A DNA stretch of 64,000 nucleotides, from NCBI GenBank assembly GCA_963835855.1, contig CAWIHA010000032.1:51770-115769 (forward strand), in the 5' to 3' direction. Positions 33,911-45,096 of the stretch are shown here, piece after piece; positions within the stretch are counted from its first letter, which is position 1, and every line of letters begins with the position of its first letter. A program made the position numbers and the translations under genes. The notes beneath the pieces are model-generated. The model was not told the DNA's origin. It saw only the letters and a list, made by a program, of their open reading frames with translations, and searched no databases. This stretch comes from CAWIHA01 sp963835855. GTDB taxonomy: Bacteria > Acidobacteriota > Terriglobia > Bryobacterales > Bryobacteraceae.

Positions 33911-36900
33911 CTCTCAGGGGATTTCGGTCTGCTCCGTGCCGCCATTGCGCTCCGACGGCGCGCTGCACGTTGCCGATCCTCTGTCGCAGTGTGAGCCTGG
34001 CACTGATTCGCGCCCAGATGACGGGCAAGAGCGCGGATTGTCGGGTATTTGAAAAACGTCACGAGTGACAGCCATTTTCCTGTTGCTGCCGCAATGCGCT
34101 CCTGCACTTGCAGCAGTAGCAGTGAGTGCCCGCCTGCGTCGAAGAAGTTATCTTCGGCTCCAATGCGGTCGCGCCCGAGAACCTCTCGCCAGATTGCGGC
34201 GACCGTGCTCTCGAGTCCTGCCGTAGGTGTCACGAACGCAGTCTCGTCGTGGTCCGCCGTTACGAGCGCGTGTTCGAGCGCTCGCGTGTCGACCTTGCCA
34301 TTCGGTGTAAGTGGGATCTCCGGAACGGCTACAAACCGATCCGGAACAGCGGCGTTCGGTAACCGCTCGACCAAATACCCCCGCAGTTCTTCGATGTTCG
34401 GCAACCCACCGCCTTTCGGAACGACGAAGGCGGCCAGCAGAATCCCGTTCCGGCCGTTAATGGAGAGCACGGCCGCGGAGGACACTCCCGGATGGCTGCA
34501 CAACGCCGATTCCACTTCCGATGGCTCAACGCGGAATCCGCGGATTTTGAGTTGCCGGTCACGCCGCCCCGCAATCTCCACTACGCCATCGGCCCGGTAA
34601 CGTCCTAAATCGCCGGTCCTGTAAATCAGATCAGGGTGTAAGTTGGCGAGGGGGTTCGCGATGAATTTGGCGCGCGTCAGTTCATCGTCGTCGAGATAGC
34701 CTTCGGTCAGGTACGGCGTCCGGACGTAGATCTCACCCAGCTCACCTATACCCGCAAGCCCGTTGGCTTCATTCAAAACCAGCAGTTGTGCGTTCGCGAT
34801 GCCGCGCCCGACCGGAACCACGCCCTCGCCCGAATCTGCGTCGTCGATCGCGAACCAGGCGATGCCTTGTGGCGTTTCGGTAGTTCCATAGAGATTCACC
34901 AGCTTTGCGTTGGGGACTAAACGACGGACCTGGCGAACGAGAGCGTAATCGAGTTTTTCTCCCCCGAAGAAGACGTAACGGATGTCGGGAAGAGCGCCCC
35001 GCGCGGCCAGCATGGCTCGGGCAATCCCCGGAGTGACGTGAACTACCGTGATCGCATTTGCTCTGAGCCAGGCGACAAGGTACTGCGGCGACCGGTCATG
35101 AGCGGGGATGCACAACTGTGCGCCAGCGCGGAGCGGCATGAGGATCTCGCGTAAGAGCGGATCGTGGGACAACCCTGCCATGCAGCTGAAACGATCCGTT
35201 GCCCGGAATCCGAACTGCCGTCCATACCAATCTAAAAAGTGTGCAACCGCGGCCCAACCTCCGGCTAGACCCTGTGGGGCACCCGATGTTCCAGAGGTAA
35301 ACGTCACATAGCCAGAACATCGGCGCCCGCGTTGGCTTGTGCGAGCAGATCCGTCGGCCAGCCATCTGCCGTGGACAAGGCGAAAAGCGGCCTGGATGGT
35401 GCAATCGGCGAGGTGCGTTTGCTCCGTGGAAAGGAAACTCTCAGCGCATCCGGTACAGTCGAGCCAGACGGAAGGACGCGCTGCGCGGATGCAGGCACGA
35501 ATACGACTTGCTGGCCAGGCCGCGTCCAGAATGAGAATGCCGCAACCGGCAATCTGCACGCCCAGGAGCACGGCAGCGAGTTCGGGACAGCGCGTCGCGT
35601 ATACCGCTACCAGATCTCCAGCCGTGCTACCGGCGGTGGCAAGCATCTGCGAGATGGACTCCGCTCGTTCGAGCAGCTGCGAGCGGGACCAGGGAGCGCC
35701 CTCGGGCGGGATGACAGCCCACTCATGCGGACAATCCGCACTGGCGCGCCGGATCGCGGCGAGGATGTCGTTCTCATAGCCGCCCGCCAACGGCGCCACG
35801 GGAGACGGGAGGATAGCACGCGCGTTATCCGTTACCAGCGATAACGATGTGAGCGCCGCGTGAGGTAAACTCGTGGCCTGAGCCAGCACAGCGCAATACT
35901 CGGTACCGAACTCCCCGATCCAGGCCCGGTCGAACAGGTCGGGATCGTAACAGCACTCGAATGTGATGCTGCCGTCGCGCTGCTCCGCGTACAGAGTAAG
36001 ATCGAATTTGGAATCGACCTGAGCCGGCGCAATCAGTTCTGTTCTGACGTTCGAACAAGTCTGGCCGTGGATCGGGGCCGTTCAACATGTTGAACATTAC
36101 CTGGAACAGGGGGGAAGTGGAGAGGCTGCGTTCCGGGTGGAGTTCATCGACGAGTCTTTCGAATGGCAGTTCCTGGTGGGTATAGGCGTCCAGGGCCACG
36201 CGGCGCACACGTCCCACCAGTTGCTGGAAATCGGGATCTCCCGACAGATCGGTGCGCAGCACCAGGGTGTTGACAAAGAACCCGATCAGCCCTTCGGTCT
36301 GCGCGTGAGTCCGGTTGGCGATGGGGGTGCCCACGGCAATGTCGGTCTGCCCGGTATAGCGGTGCAGCAGCAGTTGAAAGCCCGCCAGCAGGGTCATGAA
36401 CAGCGTGGCATTGTGAGTGCGCGAGAACCGCTCCAGTTGCTGCGTCAGGTGCTCTGGGATGGCAAAGACATGGCGCGCCCCGCGGTACCGCCGCACCGCC
36501 GGACGCGGCCGGCTGCCGGGCAACTCCAGGACCGGCACGCCTTCCAGTTGTTTTTTCCAGTAGTGCAGCAGCGTATCGAGCCGCTTGCCCTGCAGCCGTT
36601 CCCGCTGCCACACCGCGTAATCGGCATACTGAATCGGAAGCTCCGGCAGCGCCGCGGCGCGCCCGTCGCAGGCGGCCTGATACAACTCCGACAGCTCGCG
36701 CACGAACACGCCCAGCGACCAGCCATCGGAAACGATATGGTGCATGGTCACCAGCAATGCCGATTCGCGCTCAGCCAGCCGTAGCCATCGCACGCGCAGC
36801 AGCGGGCCACGGGTCAGATCGAACGGCGCGCGCGCTTCTTCTCCGGCCCGCCGCTCGAGCTGCTGCCGCCGCGCTTCTTCGTCTAGTCCACTCAGATCCT

Positions 36901-39900
36901 CCACCGGCAGAGGAATGCGCACCTGCTCATCGATTACCTGGTGCGGCTCCCCATTGATCGCTATGAATCGCGTCCGCAGCGCCTCATGCCGCTGCACCAG
37001 TTCGTTGATGCTCCGCTCCAGCGCATCCGCCCGCACATCGCCAGAAAGCCGTACTCCACCCGCAATATGGTATGCGGAGCTCGATGGATCAAGCTGCTGC
37101 AGAAAATAGAGCCGCCGCTGGCCAAACGACGTTGTTTGAACTCCTCCAGCCCGGCAGACCGTTGGAATGTTTTGGTTGCCGGTGGCTGGACTGAGTCGAA
37201 CTGAAATCGCGGCGATCGTCGGTTCCTCGAAGAAGCTGCTGACCGACAAATCGCAGTCGAGCTGAGACCGGATTTTTGCCACCGCCTGCATTCCAAGGAG
37301 GGAGTCGCCACCCAGATCGTAGAAGCTGTCGTACACGCCGAAAGAGTTCCCGGCAATTCCGAGTACTTCAGCCCAGACTGCGGCAATGCTCCGTTCCGTG
37401 TCCGTCCGTGGCGGGACTGAAGCGGGTGGCTGGGGATATTCATCCTGCGTAATCATGGTCAGGAGGGCAGCGGAGTCAATCTTCCCACCCGGAGTAAAAG
37501 GCAGATTAGGTACAACCCGGATCACATCCGGAACAGCCCAGCGCGGCAATCGCTCGAGCAGGAATTGCCGGAGACTCGCGCTCGATGGTGTAACGCCCTG
37601 AGTCTGTGCGGTCGCGAATGCACACAGTTGCAGGCGCCCACGGTCATTCGCGTGTGGCAAGACCACCGCTGCACGAACCGCGGTGTGCTGCAGGAGGGCA
37701 GATTCCACTTCGGTCGGCTCGATCCGATGGCCGCGGATCTTCAGTTGACGGTCCATGCGGCCCAAGAACTCGAGTTCGCCGTCCTCGCGAAACCGGGCCA
37801 CGTCTCCGGTGTTGTACAGCCTCGATCCCGCAGGTCCGAATGGGTTCGGAATGAACCTCTCCGCCGTCAACGCCGGCTGCCCGGTATAGCCCCGTGCCAA
37901 ACCGGCCCCCGCGACGTACAACTCCCCTGCCGCGCCGATTGGTACCGGCTCCAGATTCCCGTCGAGGACGAACACCCAGGCATTGCGGACAGCTTCACCG
38001 ATTCCCGGATGCCTGCCATCGTCATTGCACAAGCCCGCACTCGCCCAGACCGTCACCTCCGTGGGGCCGTACGCATTGAACACGCGAGCGTACGGATGCC
38101 ATCGTGTCACGAGCTCCGCAGGACAGTCTTCGCCCGCCGCAATCACCGTTGTGATCGGGCGAGCGTCTTCCGGCCGGAGAAGGGCCAGCACAGCAGGCGT
38201 GAGGACCACCGCCGTGATCGAGTTTTCCCGGATAAATTGCTCCAGTGTTGGGCCCGGAAGAGCGCGGTCCGCCGTTGCAACGTGGAGAGCCGCTCCGCTG
38301 CCCAGCATGAGACCGGTCTCGAAAATAGAAGCGTCAAAATTCAAAGACGCAGCATGAAGCACACGATCGTGGGGTGTGAACCCGAACAGATCACGTTGTG
38401 ACGCGATGAGGTTGGCAAGTCCGAGCTGTTCGATTGCTACCCCTTTGGGTAAACCGGTCGAACCCGACGTGAAGATTATGTAAGCGGGTTGTCCGACATC
38501 CTGAAAATCGAAATCATCCTCGCCTCGTTCAGCGATGGCGGCGGCTTCCTTGTCGAGGGCCACCATTGCGCACCCGAGTCTCGCCGCCTCCCGGCACGCC
38601 AACGTCGTTATCACCAGCCGGACGTCGGTACACGCCACCATGTATTCAAGACGAGAATGTGGATAGGAGGGGTCGAGCGGCAGGTACGTCGCCGACGCCT
38701 TTTGAATCGCCAGGAAGCTTACAACCGCGGCTGCCGATCGCTCCAGGTATACGCCCACAATGTCCCCCGGACGTGTGCCGGATGCCTGAAGGTGGCGGGC
38801 CAGTTGATTTGCCGCTGCGTTCAGAGTCTTCCACGAAAATACCTGTTCATCGCACACCAGAGCGGGCCCGTGGGGAACCTCGCGGGCGTGGCGTTCCAGA
38901 CAGTCCACAGCCGCTTCGGCGCCGGGCTGCGGCTCGGAACCGCTCCAGTCGAGCAACCGCTGCCGCTCAGCGAGCGTGATGCATGGGATTCGATCGATCC
39001 TTTGGTCTGGGCCGGCAGCAATGGCCGTTAGCAGCGCGGTCAGATTTCCGGCGAGCCGCTCCACGGCTGACCGGGAGAAAAACCGGTGCTGGTACTCGAA
39101 TGAGCAGTACAGTATACCGTCGACCTCTTCGGCAAGCCACGTTAACGGAAACTGCGTCCGCTTCTCTTCGATTCGGAAACCTTCAAGCACCAACGCGCCG
39201 GCAGCGATGCAGGCGTCTGGCGAACCCATGGCAAATCGTGCAATTCCGCGCTGCTCAGACAGGTGAGACTGTTCGAAAACAAACACGGCCTGGAACCAAG
39301 GCCACGCACCATCATGCCGGTCAGGCTGGAGCCGCTCGACTAACAGCGGGAATGGAAAGTCCTGATGTGCGAGCGCTCCATGAACTCCCTCTTTCCCGAC
39401 TTGCACGAATTGTCTGAATGTCTGCGCTGGACGTACGTGGGCGCGCATCACCAGTGGATTGACGAAATATCCGACCGTATTCTGAAACCTGGAATCCGCT
39501 CGCCCGTGTGCGAATGAGCCGATGCAGATATCCTCCTGGTGGCTGTACCGGTACAGGAGCACCTGGAAGGCGGCGAGCAGGACACAGTAGAGGCTAGCGC
39601 CCTCCTCGCGCGCGACCTCCTTCAGTCGGGCGATGACATCCGCTTCGATGAAAAACGGAAATGACGCGCTGCTCTGCGTACGTACATAGTCGGTACCGGA
39701 GACCGGAAACCCGGAGCGGAGCGGCGCGCCATCCAACACAAATTGCCAGTACTTCCAGTGTTCCTCACCGGTTGGGCCGCTTAGCATTTCGGCCTGCCAT
39801 CGGACGAATTCTGAATAAGGCGGCCCCGGCGAAGGGGCGCTCATTTCGGAAACAGGTTCTACTCCCGCGCAGGATGCGATAAGTTCGCGCACCAGAATGC

Positions 39901-40420
39901 CGAGCGACCAGAAATCGAGGGCGATGTGGTGCCCGGTAATCAGGAGTACATCATTTTCGTGAGTGCGGGAGTACAGAATGCAGCGCAGCAGAGAACCGGA
40001 GGAGAGGTCAAAAGGCGCATATGCGTCCGATGTGAGCCGCCGCTGCAGCTCGGCTTCGCTCCATGAAGCGGCTTCGACCACCTCCACAGTCGTGGTTACG
40101 GAATCGGGTGTCAGTACTGCCTGCAGAGGGGCGCCGTCCTCGACGTAGTAGCGTGTCCGCAACGATGGGTGACGGGCAAGCGCCGCCCGCAACGCCCCCT
40201 CCAGGCGCCGCAGATTCATGGCGCGACGCAGCCGCGCCGCGAACGGCACATTCAGAATCCCTGGGTCCGGGCTCAACTGGTGCGTCATCCAGAGCGCGCA
40301 TTGGCCATGCGAAAGGCCGAACTGCCGCGTCAGGCCGGCTAAGCGTTCTCGAAGCTTGTGCGCGAGGAGAAGCCTGCTGTCGGTGTCATTCAAGGCTTGC
40401 GGCTGTGTGATTGGCGTCAT
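33907..40420 (-). CDS. Bimodular NRPS C-A-PCP-C-A-PCP, apparent frameshift near 36050
   Basis: ATG 40418-40420 follows GAGGAGG. One frame runs to about 36050 and covers C1 (active site GHHIALDFW, with DF instead of DG), A1 (IIFTSGSTGLPKG near 38450), PCP1 (LGGDSLLGMQ) and most of C2. The chain then continues in the next frame (VRTELIAPAQ, then SKFDLTLYAEQRDGSI and FECCYDPDLFD) through A2 and PCP2 (AGGHSLLLLQ) to 33907. Reading it as two genes would cut a C domain in half, so one gene of about 2170 residues is more likely. The A1 code (D-A-F-V-I-A-A-V-W) resembles phenylalanine-type pockets. The A2 code (D-P-R-H-F-G-L-Q-G) resembles Lys2/alpha-aminoadipate enzymes. PCP2 hands over to the KS-AT-ACP module. 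Confidence 0.85.
36099..37040. repeat. 942-bp direct repeat, copy 2 (C-domain segment)
   Basis: This is the same sequence as 29692-30633, here forming most of the second C domain of the bimodular NRPS. The apparent frameshift of that gene lies only about 50 bp beyond the repeat edge, so a repeat-associated assembly error has to be considered. Confidence 0.88.
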
Positions 40421-40436
40421 CGTGCGCCTCCTCGAG

Positions 40437-43319
40437 TCAGAGTTGAGCGACCAGTGTCTCGATCTCCTCCCCCGACAGTTGATCCAGCCTGGCCAGCAAC
40501 TCCTCCGGCCGATTGAGAGCCAGCTCTCGAAGGCTAGTTGCTCGTGCGTCACCCGCTCCGTCTAGTTCTGCCCGCAAGCTGACGATGAGTTCACTCAGCT
40601 GCAGGAGCGTCGGTCCCTCAAGAAGACGAGCCAGTGGAATTTCGACACGGAACCGTTTTCGAGCCTTGTGACGGAACTCGACGGCCATTAACGAATCGAA
40701 TCCGAGGCTCGTCACCGGCCAGCCCGGGTCGATTCGTTCGGGTGCCTGACCCAGCGTTCGCGCTATTTCGTTGATCAATTCCCGGAGGACGGCTTCGGCC
40801 GTCAGGGCTGTCGCGGCGCTTTCGGGTTCCGCTTCGTCCGCGGACGCGCCGCTCGATCCGTCATTCAGGGGAATCCAGTGCCGGCTCCGTTGCCACGGAT
40901 ACAATGGCAGCGACACGTGGCGACCAGGCCGCGGGCACACAGAATCCCAGCACAGATCGTAGCCGGAGACCCAGAGCTCGGAAATGAGCCGCAGCACATC
41001 GGCACCATCGCCTGCGGGCGAGATGAACAGAACCCGGCAGTCCGGTTTGGACGCAAGGAGAGCAGCCCGTTCTTGCTCGGTGGCGAGCATCAGAACATCG
41101 TCGCAATCCGCCTTCAGCGTCGGCTTCGATAACGGCATGAGCCCGCCACCCTGCACGCCGATCTCGTGCGTCTCGAGTGATCCCTCGGCGCACGCAGCGG
41201 ACAGCGAACCGGTGTTCCAGCCGCAGACAGTTTCGGCGGTGATCCCCCAGCTGCGAAGGAGTTCGACCCAGGCAAGATGAACGGCCACCAGCAGCAGCGG
41301 CGGTCTCAGATGGCTCCATGCATCGGGATGTGACGAGGCGTCGTTCCCGTCGGGGACGAAAGACGACGCAACGTTCTGTAGTGCGTCGCGGAAAGGAGTC
41401 CAAGTTTCACACAAATAACGCGTCAGACCTAGGTTGGCGAGAGGATCTCCGCCAAACAACACTGCCATGCGAGGCACACGGATCGCGGGACGCCCACTTC
41501 CGATCCACGCCCCCGGACTGCGGTCGTTCAGAGCGCGGAGCAGATCAGCCGCGGTCTGGCCGTAAAACGCGGCCCGATACGGGTAATGTGTTCGGCGTAC
41601 CGCAGCTGTGTAACAGAAGTCGTACAAGCGGCTTTCGGCGGCAAATGCCGCGGTGCGGAATGCAGCGATCGTAGCACTGAGCGCCTCAGCACATCGGGCA
41701 GATACCGGCAGCAGGAACGGCCCCGCAGCGTTGTCAGTCTCGGCCGTTTCAAGCGGACGGTGCTCACGGCGCAGGACCACATGTGCGTTGGTGCCGCCGA
41801 ATCCGAACGAGCTAACGCCCACATACCCGGGCGCCTCTGAAGTCCATTCCGTGAGCTGCGTCTGCACTCGGATCGGAATCGAATCGAACGGGATGTTCGG
41901 GTTGGGACTCTCAAAGTGAAGGCTGGGAGGGATTTCGCCGAACCAGGCACTGAGAGCCGCCTTAATCAGGCCTGCAATACCTGCCGAAGCCTCTAAGTGT
42001 CCGATGTTGGTTTTCACTGATCCAACCAGACACGGTCGACCTGCCGGCCGACCTGGCGACATAACCGCCGCGAGCGCTCGCACCTCGATAGGATCGCCGA
42101 GCGCCGTCCCCGTACCGTGCACCTCGACGCAGGTGACCGCCGCGGGATCGACGCGAGCGTCCGCGTACGCGCAGCGAAGGACCTCTTCCTGTGCGAGCTG
42201 ATTCGGCGCGGTCAGGCCGTTCGTGCGGCCGTCCTGCGTTACAGCGCTGCCCATGACAACTGCATAAACACGATCGCCGTCTCGTCGCGCACGCGATAAC
42301 GACTTCAGGATCACCACGCCGGCGCCCTCGCCTCGGACATATCCGTTCGCTCTGGCGTCAAACGTCTTGCATCGTCCGTCAGGCGCCATCATCCCCGCCT
42401 TCGAAAAACTCATAGTGACCAGCGGCGAAATCATGAGGTTTACGCCGCCAGCTATCGCCATGTCGGATTCACCGCTCCAGATGCTGCGGCAGGCGAGGTG
42501 AACGGCTGCTAGCGAGGAAGAACACGCTGTGTCGATAGCGAGGCTTGGTCCGCGCAGATCCCAGAAGAAGGAAATCCGGTTCGCAGCGATGCTGAATGCG
42601 TTGCCGGTCCCGCCGTACGCGTCCCGTATCTGCTCCGGATGGGTCTGAAGCAGAGCGTAGTCATTGGTCGAAATGCCGATAAAAACCCCGGATCGGCTTC
42701 CCGCCAGTGTATCGGCCCTCAAACCGGCGTCATCGATGGCTTCCGCGGTAACTTCGAGCAGCAGCCGGTGCTGCGGATCCATCAGCGCGGCTTCGCGGGG
42801 GGAAATGCCGAAGGCCTGACAATCGAACCCGGCGATGTCGTCGAGGAAGCCGCCGAATCGGGTGCTCATCTTGCCAGGCTTTTTTGGGTCCGGATCGTAC
42901 AGCGCTTCAATATCCCAGCGGTCGCGTGGGACCTCCCCAATCGCGTCAATTCCTGAGCGCAGCAGCGACCAGAATTCGGCGGGTCTGGACGCCTTCGGAA
43001 ACCTGCAACCGATTCCAACGATGGCGACCGGCTCGCGCGGCCGCGCCGCGGCGGCCTCATGGCCCGGCGTAGAGCGAGCGTGCGGATCGGCAAGATACAA
43101 CGTCAGGGAATGAATGGTCGGGTAATCGTATGCGAGTGTCGCTGGCAGAGTCCGCCCCAGCCATTCCTGTAGCTCTCCGGCAAGAGATACTGCGTCCACC
43201 GACGTGAGGCCGTACGAGGCAAATGGCACGCTGCGATCGACGTCGCAAACAGCGATGCCGGCGCGCTCCGCAATACGGGCCGCCAGCCACTCTTCGATGT
43301 CACTGGCTTTAACGCGCAT
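40437..43319 (-). CDS. Type I PKS: ACP-KS-AT(inactive)-ACP
   Basis: ATG 43317-43319 has AGGAG upstream and overlaps the FAAL gene by 11 bp. The 960-residue protein starts with an ACP (GLTSVDAVS, Ser near 40). This is followed by a KS with Cys in IDTACSSSL (near 263) and histidines in EVHGTGTALGD and KTNIGHLEASAG. An AT-like region follows in which the GHSxGE active site is replaced by GWNTGSLSAA (near 700). A C-terminal ACP (LGFDSLMAVE, near 874) ends the protein. The acyl group from the FAAL is presumably loaded on the first ACP and condensed by the KS. The extender unit must come from a trans AT or the partner module, because this AT lacks its serine. Confidence 0.9.
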   Translation of the reverse strand: MRVKASDIEEWLAARIAERAGIAVCDVDRSVPFASYGLTSVDAVSLAGELQEWLGRTLPATLAYDYPTIHSLTLYLADPHARSTPGHEAAAARPREPVAIVGIGCRFPKASRPAEFWSLLRSGIDAIGEVPRDRWDIEALYDPDPKKPGKMSTRFGGFLDDIAGFDCQAFGISPREAALMDPQHRLLLEVTAEAIDDAGLRADTLAGSRSGVFIGISTNDYALLQTHPEQIRDAYGGTGNAFSIAANRISFFWDLRGPSLAIDTACSSSLAAVHLACRSIWSGESDMAIAGGVNLMISPLVTMSFSKAGMMAPDGRCKTFDARANGYVRGEGAGVVILKSLSRARRDGDRVYAVVMGSAVTQDGRTNGLTAPNQLAQEEVLRCAYADARVDPAAVTCVEVHGTGTALGDPIEVRALAAVMSPGRPAGRPCLVGSVKTNIGHLEASAGIAGLIKAALSAWFGEIPPSLHFESPNPNIPFDSIPIRVQTQLTEWTSEAPGYVGVSSFGFGGTNAHVVLRREHRPLETAETDNAAGPFLLPVSARCAEALSATIAAFRTAAFAAESRLYDFCYTAAVRRTHYPYRAAFYGQTAADLLRALNDRSPGAWIGSGRPAIRVPRMAVLFGGDPLANLGLTRYLCETWTPFRDALQNVASSFVPDGNDASSHPDAWSHLRPPLLLVAVHLAWVELLRSWGITAETVCGWNTGSLSAACAEGSLETHEIGVQGGGLMPLSKPTLKADCDDVLMLATEQERAALLASKPDCRVLFISPAGDGADVLRLISELWVSGYDLCWDSVCPRPGRHVSLPLYPWQRSRHWIPLNDGSSGASADEAEPESAATALTAEAVLRELINEIARTLGQAPERIDPGWPVTSLGFDSLMAVEFRHKARKRFRVEIPLARLLEGPTLLQLSELIVSLRAELDGAGDARATSLRELALNRPEELLARLDQLSGEEIETLVAQL

Positions 43320-45090
43320 GGGCGTGCAACTCCTGAGCGTGTGAGCTGAACTCGCCCGCGAGGAATGCCTCACGGCACCGGTATCGTTGCGCTTTCCCGT
43401 TCGGCGTGCGCGGGATGATCCCCGGCTTTACGAAGAGGACGGCGTGACAGGGTATGCCGTGCTCATCGACGATTGCGGCTGCGGCGGCCGCTTGCATCCG
43501 CCGTACCAGATCGCCATTGCGGTACGGTTCGCGATCCCACAGTGCGCGGTTGCCGGTTTCCGCGATGACGACCGCGCTCTCACGGCCTTCCAGATCGATG
43601 GAGAAGGCCGTGGCCGTGCCGATGCGCGCTTCGGGACATTCCCGCTGCACGGTGCGCTCCAGATCCTGCGGGTAATGATTTGCGCCGTTAATCTTCAGGA
43701 GATCCTTCATCCGGCCCGTTATGAAGAGGTGGCCGTTGAGCAGGAACCCGAGATCGCCGGTGCGGAGGAAGCGTTGTCCCGGCTGGCCCGGCAGCGTTCG
43801 AACAAAAACAGCCTCGGTCAATTCCGGTTTGTTCCGGTATCCGATGGCCACGCTGTCGCCGGAGACGCAGATCTCACCCACCTCGCCGGGCTCGCACTCG
43901 GCCAGAGTGCCGGGCTGGGCGATCACCACGCGATGCCCGGTGTGGATACGCCCTGAACTCACGAGGCGGCGCGCACCGCGAGTTTCACTTGCTGCGGGAA
44001 CTGCATGGCCGCTGGCCAGAGCGCTGCCATCGAAGTCGCAAACCACAACGTCCGGGCGGTCTTTCCCGCCGCTGACGGCAACGGTCGCTTCGGCCAGACC
44101 GTAGCACGGATAAAATGACCGGGCGTCGAAACCATTGTGTCCGAACTCCCGCGCAAAGCGCTCAAGAGTCTCCCAACGAACCGTCTCTGCGCCGCTGAAA
44201 GCCACGCGCCAGCTGCTGAGGTCGAGTCCCTCGCGAACCGCGCGCGGGATCCGCTCGACGCACAAATCGTAGGCAAAATTCGGTCCGCCGCTGTGAGTTC
44301 CGCGATAGTCGGAGATTGCCCGAAGCCAGCGCGCGGGCCATTGCAGAAACGAGACGGGCGACATCAGCACCGATGGCGTGCCCCGATAGATCGGAACGAT
44401 GACCGAAGCCATTAGTCCCATGTCGTGGTATACCGGGAGCCAACTGACCGAGACGCTGGTATCGCTGTCCGGGAACATCTCCGCGATGGCGCCGGCATTA
44501 TGAACGATGTTGCCGTGGGTGATCGTCGCGCCCTTCGGTTCGGAGGTGGATCCGGAGGTGTACTGGAGAAACGCGATGTCTCGCGCGCGGGCGGCGCGAG
44601 TGACGGTCCTTGACGGCGCATCCGCGCACAGATCCGCGGTAATCCAGTGCAGTGCGGCATCGCCGAATCCGGCGCGGCAACGATCCATCCATTCGCTGAC
44701 GGTTATCACCGCGGCCGCGCCCGCGTCGGCAGCGATCGTACGGAGCCGCTCGAACCTCGCGTTCACACGCATGGCCAGCGGGGGATAGGCAGGCACGGCG
44801 ATTACACCGGCATACATTGAACCCAGAAACGCCTCGATGAATTCCAGCCCTGCGGGAAACAGTAGGAGTGCGCGATCGCCGGGTTTGAGAGCGTCGGCTA
44901 GGGCCGCGGCGACGGCACGAGCTCTGCGATACAGATCCGCGTATGTAATGTGCCGCGGCAGTCCGTCGTCATCGGGCAGGAAGGTGAATGCCCATTTGCC
45001 TGGCTGGCTTTCCGCTCGAGCCTGGAGAACTTCCGGGACTGCCAGCCTCATCAACGCTTCCGAATCCTGAGGACGAGAAGTCATGGGCAT
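43309..45090 (-). CDS. Fatty acyl-AMP ligase (FAAL)
   Basis: A 593-residue ANL-superfamily enzyme. The P-loop is FLQYTSGSTSEPKGA (near 176), followed by WLPVYHDMGLMASVI, the FYPCYGLAEATVAVSGG core motif and the hinge TGRMKDLLKINGANHYPQDL. The HDMGLM and FYPCYGLAEAT motifs are those of FAALs, which activate fatty acids as adenylates and load ACPs rather than CoA. It overlaps the ACP-KS protein, whose N-terminal ACP is the probable acceptor. This defines a lipid starter unit for the assembly line. It starts 7 bp after the ketosynthase stop. Confidence 0.92.
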   Translation of the reverse strand: MPMTSRPQDSEALMRLAVPEVLQARAESQPGKWAFTFLPDDDGLPRHITYADLYRRARAVAAALADALKPGDRALLLFPAGLEFIEAFLGSMYAGVIAVPAYPPLAMRVNARFERLRTIAADAGAAAVITVSEWMDRCRAGFGDAALHWITADLCADAPSRTVTRAARARDIAFLQYTSGSTSEPKGATITHGNIVHNAGAIAEMFPDSDTSVSVSWLPVYHDMGLMASVIVPIYRGTPSVLMSPVSFLQWPARWLRAISDYRGTHSGGPNFAYDLCVERIPRAVREGLDLSSWRVAFSGAETVRWETLERFAREFGHNGFDARSFYPCYGLAEATVAVSGGKDRPDVVVCDFDGSALASGHAVPAASETRGARRLVSSGRIHTGHRVVIAQPGTLAECEPGEVGEICVSGDSVAIGYRNKPELTEAVFVRTLPGQPGQRFLRTGDLGFLLNGHLFITGRMKDLLKINGANHYPQDLERTVQRECPEARIGTATAFSIDLEGRESAVVIAETGNRALWDREPYRNGDLVRRMQAAAAAAIVDEHGIPCHAVLFVKPGIIPRTPNGKAQRYRCREAFLAGEFSSHAQELHAHAR

Positions 45091-45096
45091 GGCCGA

